Source: Candidatus Lachnocurva vaginae (GTDB lineage: Bacteria > Bacillota > Clostridia > Lachnospirales > Lachnospiraceae). Taken from it: 64,000 nt of DNA. Where the stretch lies: assembly GCA_011082265.1 (NCBI GenBank), contig CP049781.1, positions 1,116,001 to 1,180,000 of the forward strand. The letters are read 5' to 3'. Of this stretch, positions 45,828 to 55,193 are shown piece after piece. The first letter of the stretch is position 1; the number at the start of each line of letters is the position of its first letter. The translations under genes and the position numbers were made by a program. The notes under the pieces were generated by a model. That model did not search any database. It was not told where the DNA came from and saw only the letters and a list, made by a program, of their open reading frames with translations.

Positions 45828-47189
45828 ATGGATACTCTTAATAATATTATATTGTTATTAAACTCATATTTGTCAGATTTTATTCTGATAATCGCACTTT
45901 TAGGATGCGGTTTGTTTTTTACGATAAAATTAGGCGGCATTCAGTTTAAGAATATGCATTTGGCATTTAAACTCACTTTTAAAGATATTTTTAAAAAGAA
46001 CAGTAATGGTATCTCAACTTTTCAAGCTCTTGCAGTTTCTCTTGCTGCTCAAGTAGGAACAGGAAATGTTGCCGGAGTCGCAACAGCTATTATGGCCGGA
46101 GGTCCGGGAGCTATATTTTGGATGTGGCTTGCTGCAATTTTAGGAATGTCTACAATTTTTGCTGAGGCAGTACTTGCTCAAATTTTTAGAGAAAAGGATG
46201 AAAATGGAAACTTCTATGGAGGTCCTTCATACTACATTAAAAAAGGACTTGGAGAAAAATATCCTAACCTTTCAAAAGTACTTGCAGCTTCTTTTTCACT
46301 TTTTATAATAGCAGCATTAGGATTTATCGGTAATATGGTTCAGTCAAATTCAATTGCAACTTCCGTTCAGTCGTCATTTAATGTTTCGACTTTAATCACA
46401 GGTATAATAATTGCAGCTGTTTCAGCAGCGATATTTATCGGAGGGATTAAAAGAATTGCAAAATTTTCTCACCTTATCGTACCCTTCATGGCTGTAATAT
46501 ATTTAGTGCTTTCTATTATTATTTTAGTTAAATACAAAGAAAATATTATTCCTACACTTAAACTAATCTTCTATGCAGCATTCGATCCTAAAGCAGCTCT
46601 AGGAGGGGGAATAGGAATCACAATAAAAGAAGCTGTTTCAAAAGGTGTCGGAAGAGGACTTTTTTCAAATGAAGCAGGTATGGGTTCGACTCCTCACGCA
46701 CATGCTACAGCTCATGTATTGCACCCTGCAATTCAGGGATTTTCAGCTATGGTCGGTGTATTTGTAGATACAATCCTTGTATGCTCCGCTACTGCTTTCA
46801 TAATTCTTTTAACAAAAGCTGAGAATTGTAAACTTGACGGTGCACTTGTAACTCAAGAAGCATTTAAAAGAGCATTCGGGCCTTACGGAGGTGCTCTTCT
46901 TACGATATGCCTTGTGTTCTTTGCATTTTCTACAATCGTCGGATGGTATTATTTTGGCGAAACCAATGTAATATACCTTTTCGGTAAAAATAAATTATTT
47001 ATTTATAGAATTTTAGTTATGATATTTATTATAGTAGGAGCTGTTCAACCGATAAAGCTTGTTTGGAATATGGCAGACTTATTCAATTCACTTATGGTTA
47101 TTCCGAATGTTATAGCTCTTCTTATGTTACATAAATATGTAATCAATTCATATAAAGATTATGAGAAAAATTTTAAAAATATAAAATAA
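45828..47189 (+). CDS. sodium:alanine symporter (AGCS family)
   Basis: A 453-residue polytopic protein with about 11 helices. Family lines: GIQF-type start GCGLFFTIKLGGIQFKNMHL, LAVSLAAQVGTGNVAGVATA (the conserved binding-site helix), GGPSYYIKKGLG and RGLFSNEAGMGSTPHAHATA. It imports alanine, glycine or related amino acids with sodium. The ATG has GGGGGG upstream. It is monocistronic, with a terminator 100 bp downstream. Confidence 0.95.
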   Translation: MDTLNNIILLLNSYLSDFILIIALLGCGLFFTIKLGGIQFKNMHLAFKLTFKDIFKKNSNGISTFQALAVSLAAQVGTGNVAGVATAIMAGGPGAIFWMWLAAILGMSTIFAEAVLAQIFREKDENGNFYGGPSYYIKKGLGEKYPNLSKVLAASFSLFIIAALGFIGNMVQSNSIATSVQSSFNVSTLITGIIIAAVSAAIFIGGIKRIAKFSHLIVPFMAVIYLVLSIIILVKYKENIIPTLKLIFYAAFDPKAALGGGIGITIKEAVSKGVGRGLFSNEAGMGSTPHAHATAHVLHPAIQGFSAMVGVFVDTILVCSATAFIILLTKAENCKLDGALVTQEAFKRAFGPYGGALLTICLVFFAFSTIVGWYYFGETNVIYLFGKNKLFIYRILVMIFIIVGAVQPIKLVWNMADLFNSLMVIPNVIALLMLHKYVINSYKDYEKNFKNIK

Positions 47190-47230
47190 ATTATATAAAT
47201 CTAATTTATCATAATAATAATTTACATCGT

Positions 47231-47276
47231 TATGATGATATAGCGATACTCATTATGATAATATAGCGATACTCAT
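47231..47276. repeat. 23-bp tandem duplication
   Basis: Two copies starting TATGATGATATAGCGATAC and TATGATAATATAGCGATAC, with one difference. Confidence 0.9.
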
Positions 47277-47288
47277 TAAGTTATATAT

Positions 47289-47318
47289 TAAAAAAGCGGA
47301 TTTTTAATCCGTTTTTTT
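47289..47318 (+). terminator. intrinsic terminator of the symporter gene
   Basis: AAAAAAGCGGATT pairs with AATCCGTTTTTTT. Confidence 0.9.
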
Positions 47319-47320
47319 AA

Positions 47321-47358
47321 TAGTGTCAATTGACACTATATTTTCTTTAAACTATAAT
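47321..47358 (+). promoter_or_regulatory. consensus promoter of guaB with palindromic operator
   Basis: TTGACA (47330-47335), 17-bp spacer, TATAAT (47353-47358). The perfect 18-bp palindrome TAGTGTCAATTGACACTA (47321-47338) covers the -35 element, a placement typical of repressor sites. It does not look like a PurR box. Confidence 0.85.
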
Positions 47359-47444
47359 TATTTAATTAAATTAATTTAAAATAGTTTAAAATCATAAATA
47401 AAAAATGATTTAATAAATTAAAAATCAACAATCTTATCTATTAA

Positions 47445-48914
<1,470 letters not shown>

Positions 48915-48960
48915 TATTTTTACATAGTTTTGAAAGCTATATATAATTTATAAAAAATAT

Positions 48961-49045
48961 AAAAAACACATCCATATTGAAGTTCACTCAAAAGTTAGTT
49001 CGATGTCCGACTTTTGTATTTCATTTCATATGAATGTGTTTTTTA
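48961..49045. terminator. large hairpin, bidirectional terminator
   Basis: AAAAACACATCCATAT pairs with ATATGAATGTGTTTTT over about 15 bp with one mismatch, enclosing an inner GTCGGACATCGA-like hairpin. T runs on both sides serve guaB and the convergent PAP2 gene. Confidence 0.75.
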
Positions 49046-49057
49046 ATAGCTTAAATC

Positions 49058-49567
49058 CTATATTATATAAAATCCTACAATCCCGAAGAAAAGTCCTATT
49101 ATCGCTCCGAAAATTACATCTTTTATGAAATGAACTCCTCCAATCACTCTTATGATTGCAATTAAAATTCCTACTAAAAAAATAGCAAAAGCTAATTTTA
49201 CATCCGACTGAAGATACATTGTAGCTAGTATAAATACCGAGAAAATATGTCTTGACGGGAAACTTTTACCTATTGTTCTCTTACTTAAAATCGGCTTAAA
49301 ATTATATTTTTCGTAAGGTCTTTTAGCATTTATAAATTTCCTTATCAAAGAAATAATAATAAATGAAATAAGCGGTACTAAAATTACTTTGATTAAAGCT
49401 TTTGAAATATTAAAATTATATTTAATTATATATAAGTACAAAATGAAAAGCGGATATGATAAAAAAACAAAGTAGGTAAAAATTCCATTCAAAAAATTTA
49501 TAATAAACGCTACATTTTTATATTTATTTATAAAATTGGATAATCTTTTATATCGGATTTCATTCAT
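49058..49567 (-). CDS. PAP2-family membrane phosphatase
   Basis: 169 residues with five to six membrane helices. The three phosphatase motifs are KFINAKRP (KxxxxxxRP), FPSRH (PSGH-type) and RVIGGVHFIKDVIFG (SRxxxxxHxxxD-type, with the first position changed to R-V). Such enzymes dephosphorylate lipid phosphates, for example undecaprenyl pyrophosphate. It follows the CarD-like gene by 3 bp, so the two form a small operon. Confidence 0.82.
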   Translation of the reverse strand: MNEIRYKRLSNFINKYKNVAFIINFLNGIFTYFVFLSYPLFILYLYIIKYNFNISKALIKVILVPLISFIIISLIRKFINAKRPYEKYNFKPILSKRTIGKSFPSRHIFSVFILATMYLQSDVKLAFAIFLVGILIAIIRVIGGVHFIKDVIFGAIIGLFFGIVGFYII

Positions 49568-49570
49568 AAA

Positions 49571-50077
49571 TCATTTATTATCAATATGTTCGAAAAAAAT
49601 CTTTGCAACATCACTTTTATCTTTTTTTAAAGCGAATGACATCTCTTCAAATAATTTTTCACCAACAGTTTGTAATATCCTTTCATCCTGCGACATAGGC
49701 TTCTTACCATCTATAAGTCTTTTTTTCTTTCTCATATAAACAGTCTTTACAATCTGTGCCAATCCCACCGGATTAAACTGTGCAACGATTTTTCTTACAG
49801 TCTCCTGAAAAGCACGATTATTTTTTATAGTAATAACTTCTATATTTTTTAAATCATCTAACAAATTATTAGCTTCTTCTTCTGATGTTATGTCTCGAAT
49901 TCTACCGTCGTTGTTATCTACAGGAGTTGTAACTTTTGAACCTTTTTTATATACTGACAACAGTTCATAATATTCTTTGGCTGGATTTCCGCAAATTGAC
50001 AAAACCTTGATTTCGTTCACCTTGCATACCCCACTACTCCTATGCATGAGATATTCTCCTACCTTATACCTTTTCAT
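49571..50077 (-). CDS. CarD/CdnL-type transcription regulator
   Basis: 168 residues. The N-terminal 60 residues match the RNA-polymerase-interacting CarD domain (YKVGEYLMHRSSGVCKVNEI, then YYELLSVYKKGSKVTTPVDN), and the rest is the helical DNA-binding part (QTVRKIVAQFNPVGLAQIVK). The family binds the RNAP beta lobe and stabilises open complexes at rRNA and other promoters. It is divergent from the LysR gene and upstream of the PAP2 gene. Confidence 0.88.
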   Translation of the reverse strand: MKRYKVGEYLMHRSSGVCKVNEIKVLSICGNPAKEYYELLSVYKKGSKVTTPVDNNDGRIRDITSEEEANNLLDDLKNIEVITIKNNRAFQETVRKIVAQFNPVGLAQIVKTVYMRKKKRLIDGKKPMSQDERILQTVGEKLFEEMSFALKKDKSDVAKIFFEHIDNK

Positions 50078-50155
50078 TATAGCCTTCTTTCTACAGTTCG
50101 GTTACCATTGTATCACTTAATATGAGAATATGTAAGGTATGAGCCAATTGTCCCT

Positions 50156-50229
50156 ATAAAAACACAAAAATCAACAATTATAAAAACACAAAAATCAATA
50201 ATTATAAAAAACACAAAAATCAAATAATT
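50156..50229. repeat. 24-26-bp tandem repeat x 3
   Basis: Copies of ATAAAAACACAAAAATCAAC plus AATT start at 50156, 50180 and 50204. They lie between the CarD and LysR genes. Confidence 0.93.
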
Positions 50230-50342
50230 ATCTATTTATCATGATTTCATAAGCTATGTTCTAATAAATTACAAAAATATATTTAAAAATAGATGGAAAA
50301 AATGTATAATTATATTACTTATCTTTATTGATAAAAGGAAAA

Positions 50343-50366
50343 GGCAGCCTTATTACTAAGGCTGCC
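50343..50366 (-). terminator. orphan terminator-like hairpin
   Basis: A perfect 10-bp stem GGCAGCCTTA/TAAGGCTGCC has a 4-nt loop and is followed on the minus strand by TTTTCCTTTT. No minus-strand gene precedes it, so it may end an antisense or small RNA from the LysR promoter region. Confidence 0.55.
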
Positions 50367-50394
50367 GGCAAAAAGAAAAAAGATTACTTAACAT

Positions 50395-50435
50395 TTGACT
50401 GTCTGATTGTATTGTACTATCCTATATACAATCAG
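50395..50435 (+). promoter_or_regulatory. LysR gene promoter with inverted repeat
   Basis: TTGACT (50395-50400), 17-bp spacer, TATCCT (50418-50423). CTGATTGTAT (50403-50412) and ATACAATCAG (50426-50435) form an inverted repeat around the -10 element, a probable binding site for LysR itself. Confidence 0.7.
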
Positions 50436-50489
50436 TAAAGTTCAATATTTTCACTTTAAAATTGAATTTTTTTCACAAGAAGGGATTTT

Positions 50490-51377
50490 ATGACACTTCT
50501 ATCTTACGAAATATTTCAAACAATAATAGAGCAAGGCTCTTTTGTAAAAGCCGCATCTATTTTACATTTAACTCCTTCTGCGGTAAGCCACTCAATATCA
50601 TCTTTAGAAAGCGAAGTTGGTTTTCCTTTATTTATAAGAAATAAAAATGGAGTTAAGCTTACAAATTATGGAGAGCAAATTCTTCCATATTTTCAACAGG
50701 TAATAAGGTCCAATCAAAATGTTTTACAAAAAATTTCTGAAATGAACGGACTTAGTGTCGGAAATGTAAAAATTGGTTGTATAAATTCAGTTTGCCTCAT
50801 TTGGATGCCTGACATAATTAAACTTTTTTCAAAGGAATTTCCGCAAATTAATATCGAAGTATATCAAGGATCTTACTCTGATGTTATAGATTGGATTAAA
50901 AATGGCGTTATTGATATTGGAATCCTATCTAATTCAGTACATAAGAATCTTCCTTTTATTCCTTTATATGAAGATCCTTTGTGCTGCATAACTAAGAAAA
51001 ATTATATGCCAAAAGGCACAAAATCCATAACTCCTTCCGATTTAATAAATAAACCTTTTATCATACAGCAGAACAGCTGTGATACTGATATTGTAAATTT
51101 TTTAAATAAATATTCTTTAAATATACAAGCAAATTGCCATATTTTAGATGATCAATCATGTATTGCCATGGCAGAATGCGGAATGGGTATACTTATATTA
51201 CCGATGCTTTTGGTAAAAAGCTTGAAAAAAAACATCGATGTGTTCCCTATATCTCCTACGCAAAAAAGAATTCTTGGTATTTCATGCCTCGATGAGAATT
51301 TCTTATCGCCTGCAGCTATAGCGTTAATCGATGTTATAAAATCATTTATTAAAGATATTCCGGGTTCACTTGTATAA
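50490..51377 (+). CDS. LysR-family transcriptional regulator
   Basis: 295 residues. Winged helix-turn-helix at the start (SFVKAASILHLTPSAVSHSI, SLESEVGFPLFIRNK), then the two-lobe PBP-like effector domain. Length is standard. It faces apt at its 3' end and CarD at its 5' end, neither of which is a likely target, so its regulon is unknown. The inverted repeat in its promoter suggests self-control. Confidence 0.93.
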   Translation: MTLLSYEIFQTIIEQGSFVKAASILHLTPSAVSHSISSLESEVGFPLFIRNKNGVKLTNYGEQILPYFQQVIRSNQNVLQKISEMNGLSVGNVKIGCINSVCLIWMPDIIKLFSKEFPQINIEVYQGSYSDVIDWIKNGVIDIGILSNSVHKNLPFIPLYEDPLCCITKKNYMPKGTKSITPSDLINKPFIIQQNSCDTDIVNFLNKYSLNIQANCHILDDQSCIAMAECGMGILILPMLLVKSLKKNIDVFPISPTQKRILGISCLDENFLSPAAIALIDVIKSFIKDIPGSLV

Positions 51378-51385
51378 ACTACATT

Positions 51386-51913
51386 TTATTTTCCCGGGTA
51401 TTGAATTATTGAATATATATCGTACTTATTTAGTTTTTCTCTACCTCTAAGGCCGAGAAGTTCTATTAAGAAAATCATTTTTACAACTTCTCCGCCTAAT
51501 TTTTCAACTAAGGATGCTCCTGCTTCCATAGTTCCTCCAGTAGCAAGTAAATCATCTACTAAAACTACTTTATCACCCTTTTTTATCGCATCCTTATGCA
51601 TTTCCATGACAGCTTTGCCATATTCAAGGTCATACTCTACAGATATCTTTTCTGCAGGAAGCTTTCCCTTTTTTCTTATGAGTGCAAAAGGCTTATTTAA
51701 TTTATACGCTATTGGTGTTCCGAAAATAAATCCTCTTGATTCGGATCCTACTAAAACATCAAAATCAAGATCTTTTATTGCATCACAAAGTTCATCTATA
51801 GCACGTCTAAAGCCTTCAGGATTCATAAGCAAAGTCGTTATATCTCTAAACATAACTCCTTTTTCAGGAAAATCAGGTATTGTTCTTATATAAGATTCCA
51901 TTTTTTTATCCAT
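51386..51913 (-). CDS. apt: adenine phosphoribosyltransferase
   Basis: 175 residues. PRPP motif VVLVDDLLATGGTMEAG, substrate lines ESRGFIFGTPIAYKLNKPF and the short start RTIPDFPEKGVMFRDITTLL are diagnostic. It salvages adenine to AMP. Length is normal. It converges with the LysR gene with 8 bp between the stops and is the last gene before the Tad-like locus. Confidence 0.97.
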   Translation of the reverse strand: MDKKMESYIRTIPDFPEKGVMFRDITTLLMNPEGFRRAIDELCDAIKDLDFDVLVGSESRGFIFGTPIAYKLNKPFALIRKKGKLPAEKISVEYDLEYGKAVMEMHKDAIKKGDKVVLVDDLLATGGTMEAGASLVEKLGGEVVKMIFLIELLGLRGREKLNKYDIYSIIQYPGK

Positions 51914-52004
51914 ATAAATTCTCCCATATCTTATAATTAAAAAACCTTTTTTAGAATATATGCTTTTTATATGAATGTCAAATTTTCTTATATTATATAT
52001 AAGT

Positions 52005-52562
52005 CTAAAATACCGGAGTAAATGTTATATCTTGATATGCCTTGTATGGAAATCTCACATATCCTCCCTTATATTCCCATCCCTTTACATATTTATTATT
52101 AATTTTTACAGAGCCTACATTTACATCTTCTCCTCTTTCTACCATAAAAGCTTTATAATTTTTAAAAGTAACAGTTACCATAGGTTTACTTTGCTCTTTA
52201 TCTCTTAATATCGCTCTTCTATAGCTTAGTTTACCCTTAATTCCACTAGGATATCTATAATTAATTATAACATTACATGATAAAATTCCTTTTTTTGGAT
52301 CAACCTCTAGGAATTCAACCTTGTAAGTTTTAAGCTTATTTTCCTTTAAAAATTTTTCAAAATGAGCTTTAAAGCTTTCCTTCATTGTTTTTTCATCATA
52401 TACTTTCCCTTTTTCTAATCCTCTCATTGTTTGCTCAAGTGCTATATCTACAGAGTTTTCCAAATTTCTTTTTACAGCCTGTCTGCTCCAAAAAGTTGTT
52501 ACTCCTAAAATTCCCAAAAGAACCATAACAATCAAAATACAAATGTAAAATATCTGTTTCAT
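52005..52562 (-). CDS. Tad-like locus: membrane-anchored protein, unknown
   Basis: 185 residues with one N-terminal membrane helix (about 5-24, YICILIVMVLLGILGVTTFW) and an extracellular part of beta character. I do not recognise a family. Its shape (short cytoplasmic start, helix, globular tail) is that of minor pseudopilins or pilus-assembly proteins. It is the last gene of the minus-strand operon and follows its neighbour with a one-base overlap. Confidence 0.6.
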   Translation of the reverse strand: MKQIFYICILIVMVLLGILGVTTFWSRQAVKRNLENSVDIALEQTMRGLEKGKVYDEKTMKESFKAHFEKFLKENKLKTYKVEFLEVDPKKGILSCNVIINYRYPSGIKGKLSYRRAILRDKEQSKPMVTVTFKNYKAFMVERGEDVNVGSVKINNKYVKGWEYKGGYVRFPYKAYQDITFTPVF

Positions 52563-53008
52563 TACTCTTCAACCCCTATATACATTTCCATATTTTCAAT
52601 ATTTCCGTCATTATCTTCAACATGGATATATACTCTATATATTCCTTCTTTTTTAAAAATAACCTTTTCCCCGTCTTTTTTTACTTTAAAATTACAGCTA
52701 TTTTCTTTTGTTGTTTCTATATCTAGTATCTTGACATATAGTTCATTTTCTCCATAAAAAATTTCATTCGCTTTATATAATTTATTGACGTAAATATCAC
52801 TTTTTGTATAAACCTTAACTTTATTTTTTTCTTTATAAATATCTTTTTTTTCTTTTAAAAGCTTGTCATCATTCATTTTATTAAGTTCTGTTTTTGTTCT
52901 ACTAAATATGTTATTAGGCTTTTTTGTAAAGAAATATAATCCCAAAATTAATACTGTAGCTGTCAAAACAAGAATCGTTTTTCCATACTGTTTTACTATC
53001 TCTTTCAT
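52562..53008 (-). CDS. Tad-like locus: MKExxxxYG protein with long C-terminal domain
   Basis: 148 residues beginning MKEIVKQYGKTILVLTATVL, so it shares the M-K-E...YG start and helix of the three tiny proteins before it, then continues for 110 residues with a beta-rich domain (ITTKEN-type line KILDIETTKENSCNFKVKKD, IYRVYIHVEDNDGNIE) that resembles an Ig-like fold. It may be a tip or adhesive subunit built on the same membrane anchor. Unassigned family. Confidence 0.6.
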   Translation of the reverse strand: MKEIVKQYGKTILVLTATVLILGLYFFTKKPNNIFSRTKTELNKMNDDKLLKEKKDIYKEKNKVKVYTKSDIYVNKLYKANEIFYGENELYVKILDIETTKENSCNFKVKKDGEKVIFKKEGIYRVYIHVEDNDGNIENMEMYIGVEE

Positions 53009-53014
53009 ATTTTT

Positions 53015-53152
53015 TTAAATAAACATCTTCCCCCAATTTAAAATAAAATTCCTAAGGCTTCCGTTGCATAGACTTATAAATAATCCAAACATAAGAATTG
53101 TGCCTACTGCTGCAATTATTGTTTCCCCATATTCTTCAATAACTTCTTTCAT
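53015..53152 (-). CDS. Tad-like locus: 45-residue pilin-like protein
   Basis: MKEVIEEYGETIIAAVGTIL followed by MFGLFISLCNG and a short basic tail. One hydrophobic helix follows the YG motif. There is a ribosome binding site GAAAAAAATATG only, which is weak. It sits between the 34-residue protein and the 148-residue protein with short gaps. Confidence 0.65.
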   Translation of the reverse strand: MKEVIEEYGETIIAAVGTILMFGLFISLCNGSLRNFILNWGKMFI

Positions 53153-53177
53153 ATTTTTTTCTTCTTTTTACTTTCTT

Positions 53178-53282
53178 TTAAATTGACATTTTCCCAATAA
53201 TAAGCACAAAATATCCTGCCATTAAAAGCCCCATCGCACAATAAAATAGTGACATTCCATACTCTTCTATAAATTCTTTCAT
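53178..53282 (-). CDS. Tad-like locus: 34-residue pilin-like protein
   Basis: MKEFIEEYGMSLFYCAMGLL followed by MAGYFVLIIGKMSI. AGGAGGAACATT precedes the ATG. Same motif and helix as the neighbours. Confidence 0.68.
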   Translation of the reverse strand: MKEFIEEYGMSLFYCAMGLLMAGYFVLIIGKMSI

Positions 53283-53402
53283 AATGTTCCTCCTAATTTT
53301 TAAAACTATATACTTCTAAGCTTCATTTTTATCTATAAGCCGACTTTAATTAAATTTAATTTAAAAATGTTTTAAATATAATCATACTTTAAGTAAATTT
53401 AT

Positions 53403-53738
53403 TTATAATATATCCGACTCTATACAGTGCTTTTCCTTTATTTTTAGAATTGGCAATTCATATGGATATATAAGTTTTAATGTTCCATAGTCCACTCTTT
53501 TAGTATTAGGGACCATCTTCAAATTAACTTCCATCTCGTATCCGCTTTTCTTGGCATCTTCTTTTAATTCACTTATAACACTCTTATCATAATTACTATT
53601 TCCTATGCGAACTGAAGCGGAGCTTGCAAAATCTTCCGCTCTTCCTGCAATAATGGATGAAAAAATAAGTCCGTATCCTAAAACACAAATTACCAGAATA
53701 AAAAATACGGAAGAAAATGCTTTTATAATTGTTTCCAT
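53403..53738 (-). CDS. Tad-like locus: pseudopilin-like protein
   Basis: 111 residues: a hydrophobic N-terminal helix (FSSVFFILVICVLGYGLIFS), then a soluble region. The order, length and helix fit TadE/TadF-like minor pilins. There is no clear match by eye. AAGGAGTT lies before the ATG. It lies after the TadB/C-like gene. Confidence 0.6.
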   Translation of the reverse strand: METIIKAFSSVFFILVICVLGYGLIFSSIIAGRAEDFASSASVRIGNSNYDKSVISELKEDAKKSGYEMEVNLKMVPNTKRVDYGTLKLIYPYELPILKIKEKHCIESDIL

Positions 53739-53798
53739 ATATTAACTCCTTTTTAATGTCATTTAGATCTTCTACACATAGCTTCTAATCAATTTTTA

Positions 53799-55193
53799 TT
53801 ACCCCTTAAGAACACTAAAATTCGATAAATATGTTCCAAATAGTGCCATCATATCTACAATAAGTTTTATTCCGCCCGTAATCTGCGGCATAAAGAATAG
53901 AATCAAAAAACCTGATAATCTGTCCTCATTTTCAAGTCTAAAAGCTTTATCCATCATTGTATGGTTTCTTTCTAAAAGCTCTTTTATTTCATCTCCCGAA
54001 GAGCCATTTCCATTTTCTGAAAGCGAATATAACGCTTTCATAGCAGTTTTTACGTCAGGAAGTGTATATTCACTCATAAATGAAAGATACGGCTCTATTC
54101 CTACAGGATTCATTCTTAATTTTTCTGTAAGCTCTATTATATGCGGCTTTATAATTAATGGAGCCATATCATAAGATTTTTCTATTGCGACTTGTACATT
54201 GTAATTTTGAAGTAAAAGTGAAAGTGAAAGTAACCATTTTGGGAAATCTTTTTCAATTTGTTTAGAAATGACTTTTTTATCTAAGTTAAATTTAAATTTT
54301 GAAATAGATTTGAATTTTACTTTTTTTGCACCTCGTTTTACTGAAAGCCAATATTTCTGCTTCTTTACAGCTAAATCGTACTTTTTAGGTTTTTCCATAA
54401 AATCGGCTTTAGCCATTTTTTTGTCAGATAAATAATAAATTAAAATATCCATGCATATAACGAAAGTTGTTCCTATTTGCACAAAATTATTTTTAGAAAT
54501 ATCAATATTCATCTTGTTTCCTAAAAGATAAATCATCGAGCAAAGTAAAAGTGTAAAAAGTATTGATAAAGTAACTTTTGTTTTTAAAGTCCTTTTCTGT
54601 TTTAAATATTCAAAAATTCTATTTGTCCACATCCTTCGATCTTCCAATAAAATTCCTGAATTTTTTCTATATTCTCCTCCTTCTTTTTCTACATTTAAAG
54701 CAAAATTATGAATTTTTTCTATTCCGTCTAGTTCATATTCTCTTTCAATTATCTGAAGTGCAGCTTTTTCTGAAATACTTTCATAAGAATTTTCTATGTG
54801 ATGGATTGCCATACTAATTTTCTTTTTCATAGTTCCTTTTGAAAAAAGTTGCTCAGTATCTTTTAATGTATCAAGAATTTTCCCGGTTTTTTCAAAGGAA
54901 TATAAAAATTGTTCCATATATGTATTTACATCCGAAAATCTCTGCTGCACATATTCTGACTCAGCTGAATTTTTATAGAAAAAAGGTAATAAAATTATCG
55001 TGAATATAGTAAGAATTATATTAGAAATTAAATTTAATGAAAAAAATCTTCCCAATAGAAATGTAAGGATAAAAACGAAAAGTAAACTTATTAATGTTTT
55101 TTTCTTGGAAAAAACATAGCCATATCTTTTAAGCTCTTCCGACAAGGTTTCCTTTGCCTCTGTACGTTGCCGCTTTCCTACTCTCATTTTCAC
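53799..55193 (-). CDS. Tad-like inner-membrane platform protein (TadB/TadC-like)
   Basis: 464 residues with four to five membrane helices in two groups (about 38-75, 205-250 and the C-terminal end), as in GspF/TadB/TadC platforms. It begins with GTG at 55193; AAGGGAGG six bases before it supports this start and means that the gene overlaps the ATPase gene by 65 bp. The region NYNVQVAIEKSYDMAPLIIK with LSLSLLLQNY fits the cytoplasmic helical domain of the family. It should couple the ATPase to pilin assembly. Confidence 0.75.
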   Translation of the reverse strand: MKMRVGKRQRTEAKETLSEELKRYGYVFSKKKTLISLLFVFILTFLLGRFFSLNLISNIILTIFTIILLPFFYKNSAESEYVQQRFSDVNTYMEQFLYSFEKTGKILDTLKDTEQLFSKGTMKKKISMAIHHIENSYESISEKAALQIIEREYELDGIEKIHNFALNVEKEGGEYRKNSGILLEDRRMWTNRIFEYLKQKRTLKTKVTLSILFTLLLCSMIYLLGNKMNIDISKNNFVQIGTTFVICMDILIYYLSDKKMAKADFMEKPKKYDLAVKKQKYWLSVKRGAKKVKFKSISKFKFNLDKKVISKQIEKDFPKWLLSLSLLLQNYNVQVAIEKSYDMAPLIIKPHIIELTEKLRMNPVGIEPYLSFMSEYTLPDVKTAMKALYSLSENGNGSSGDEIKELLERNHTMMDKAFRLENEDRLSGFLILFFMPQITGGIKLIVDMMALFGTYLSNFSVLKG

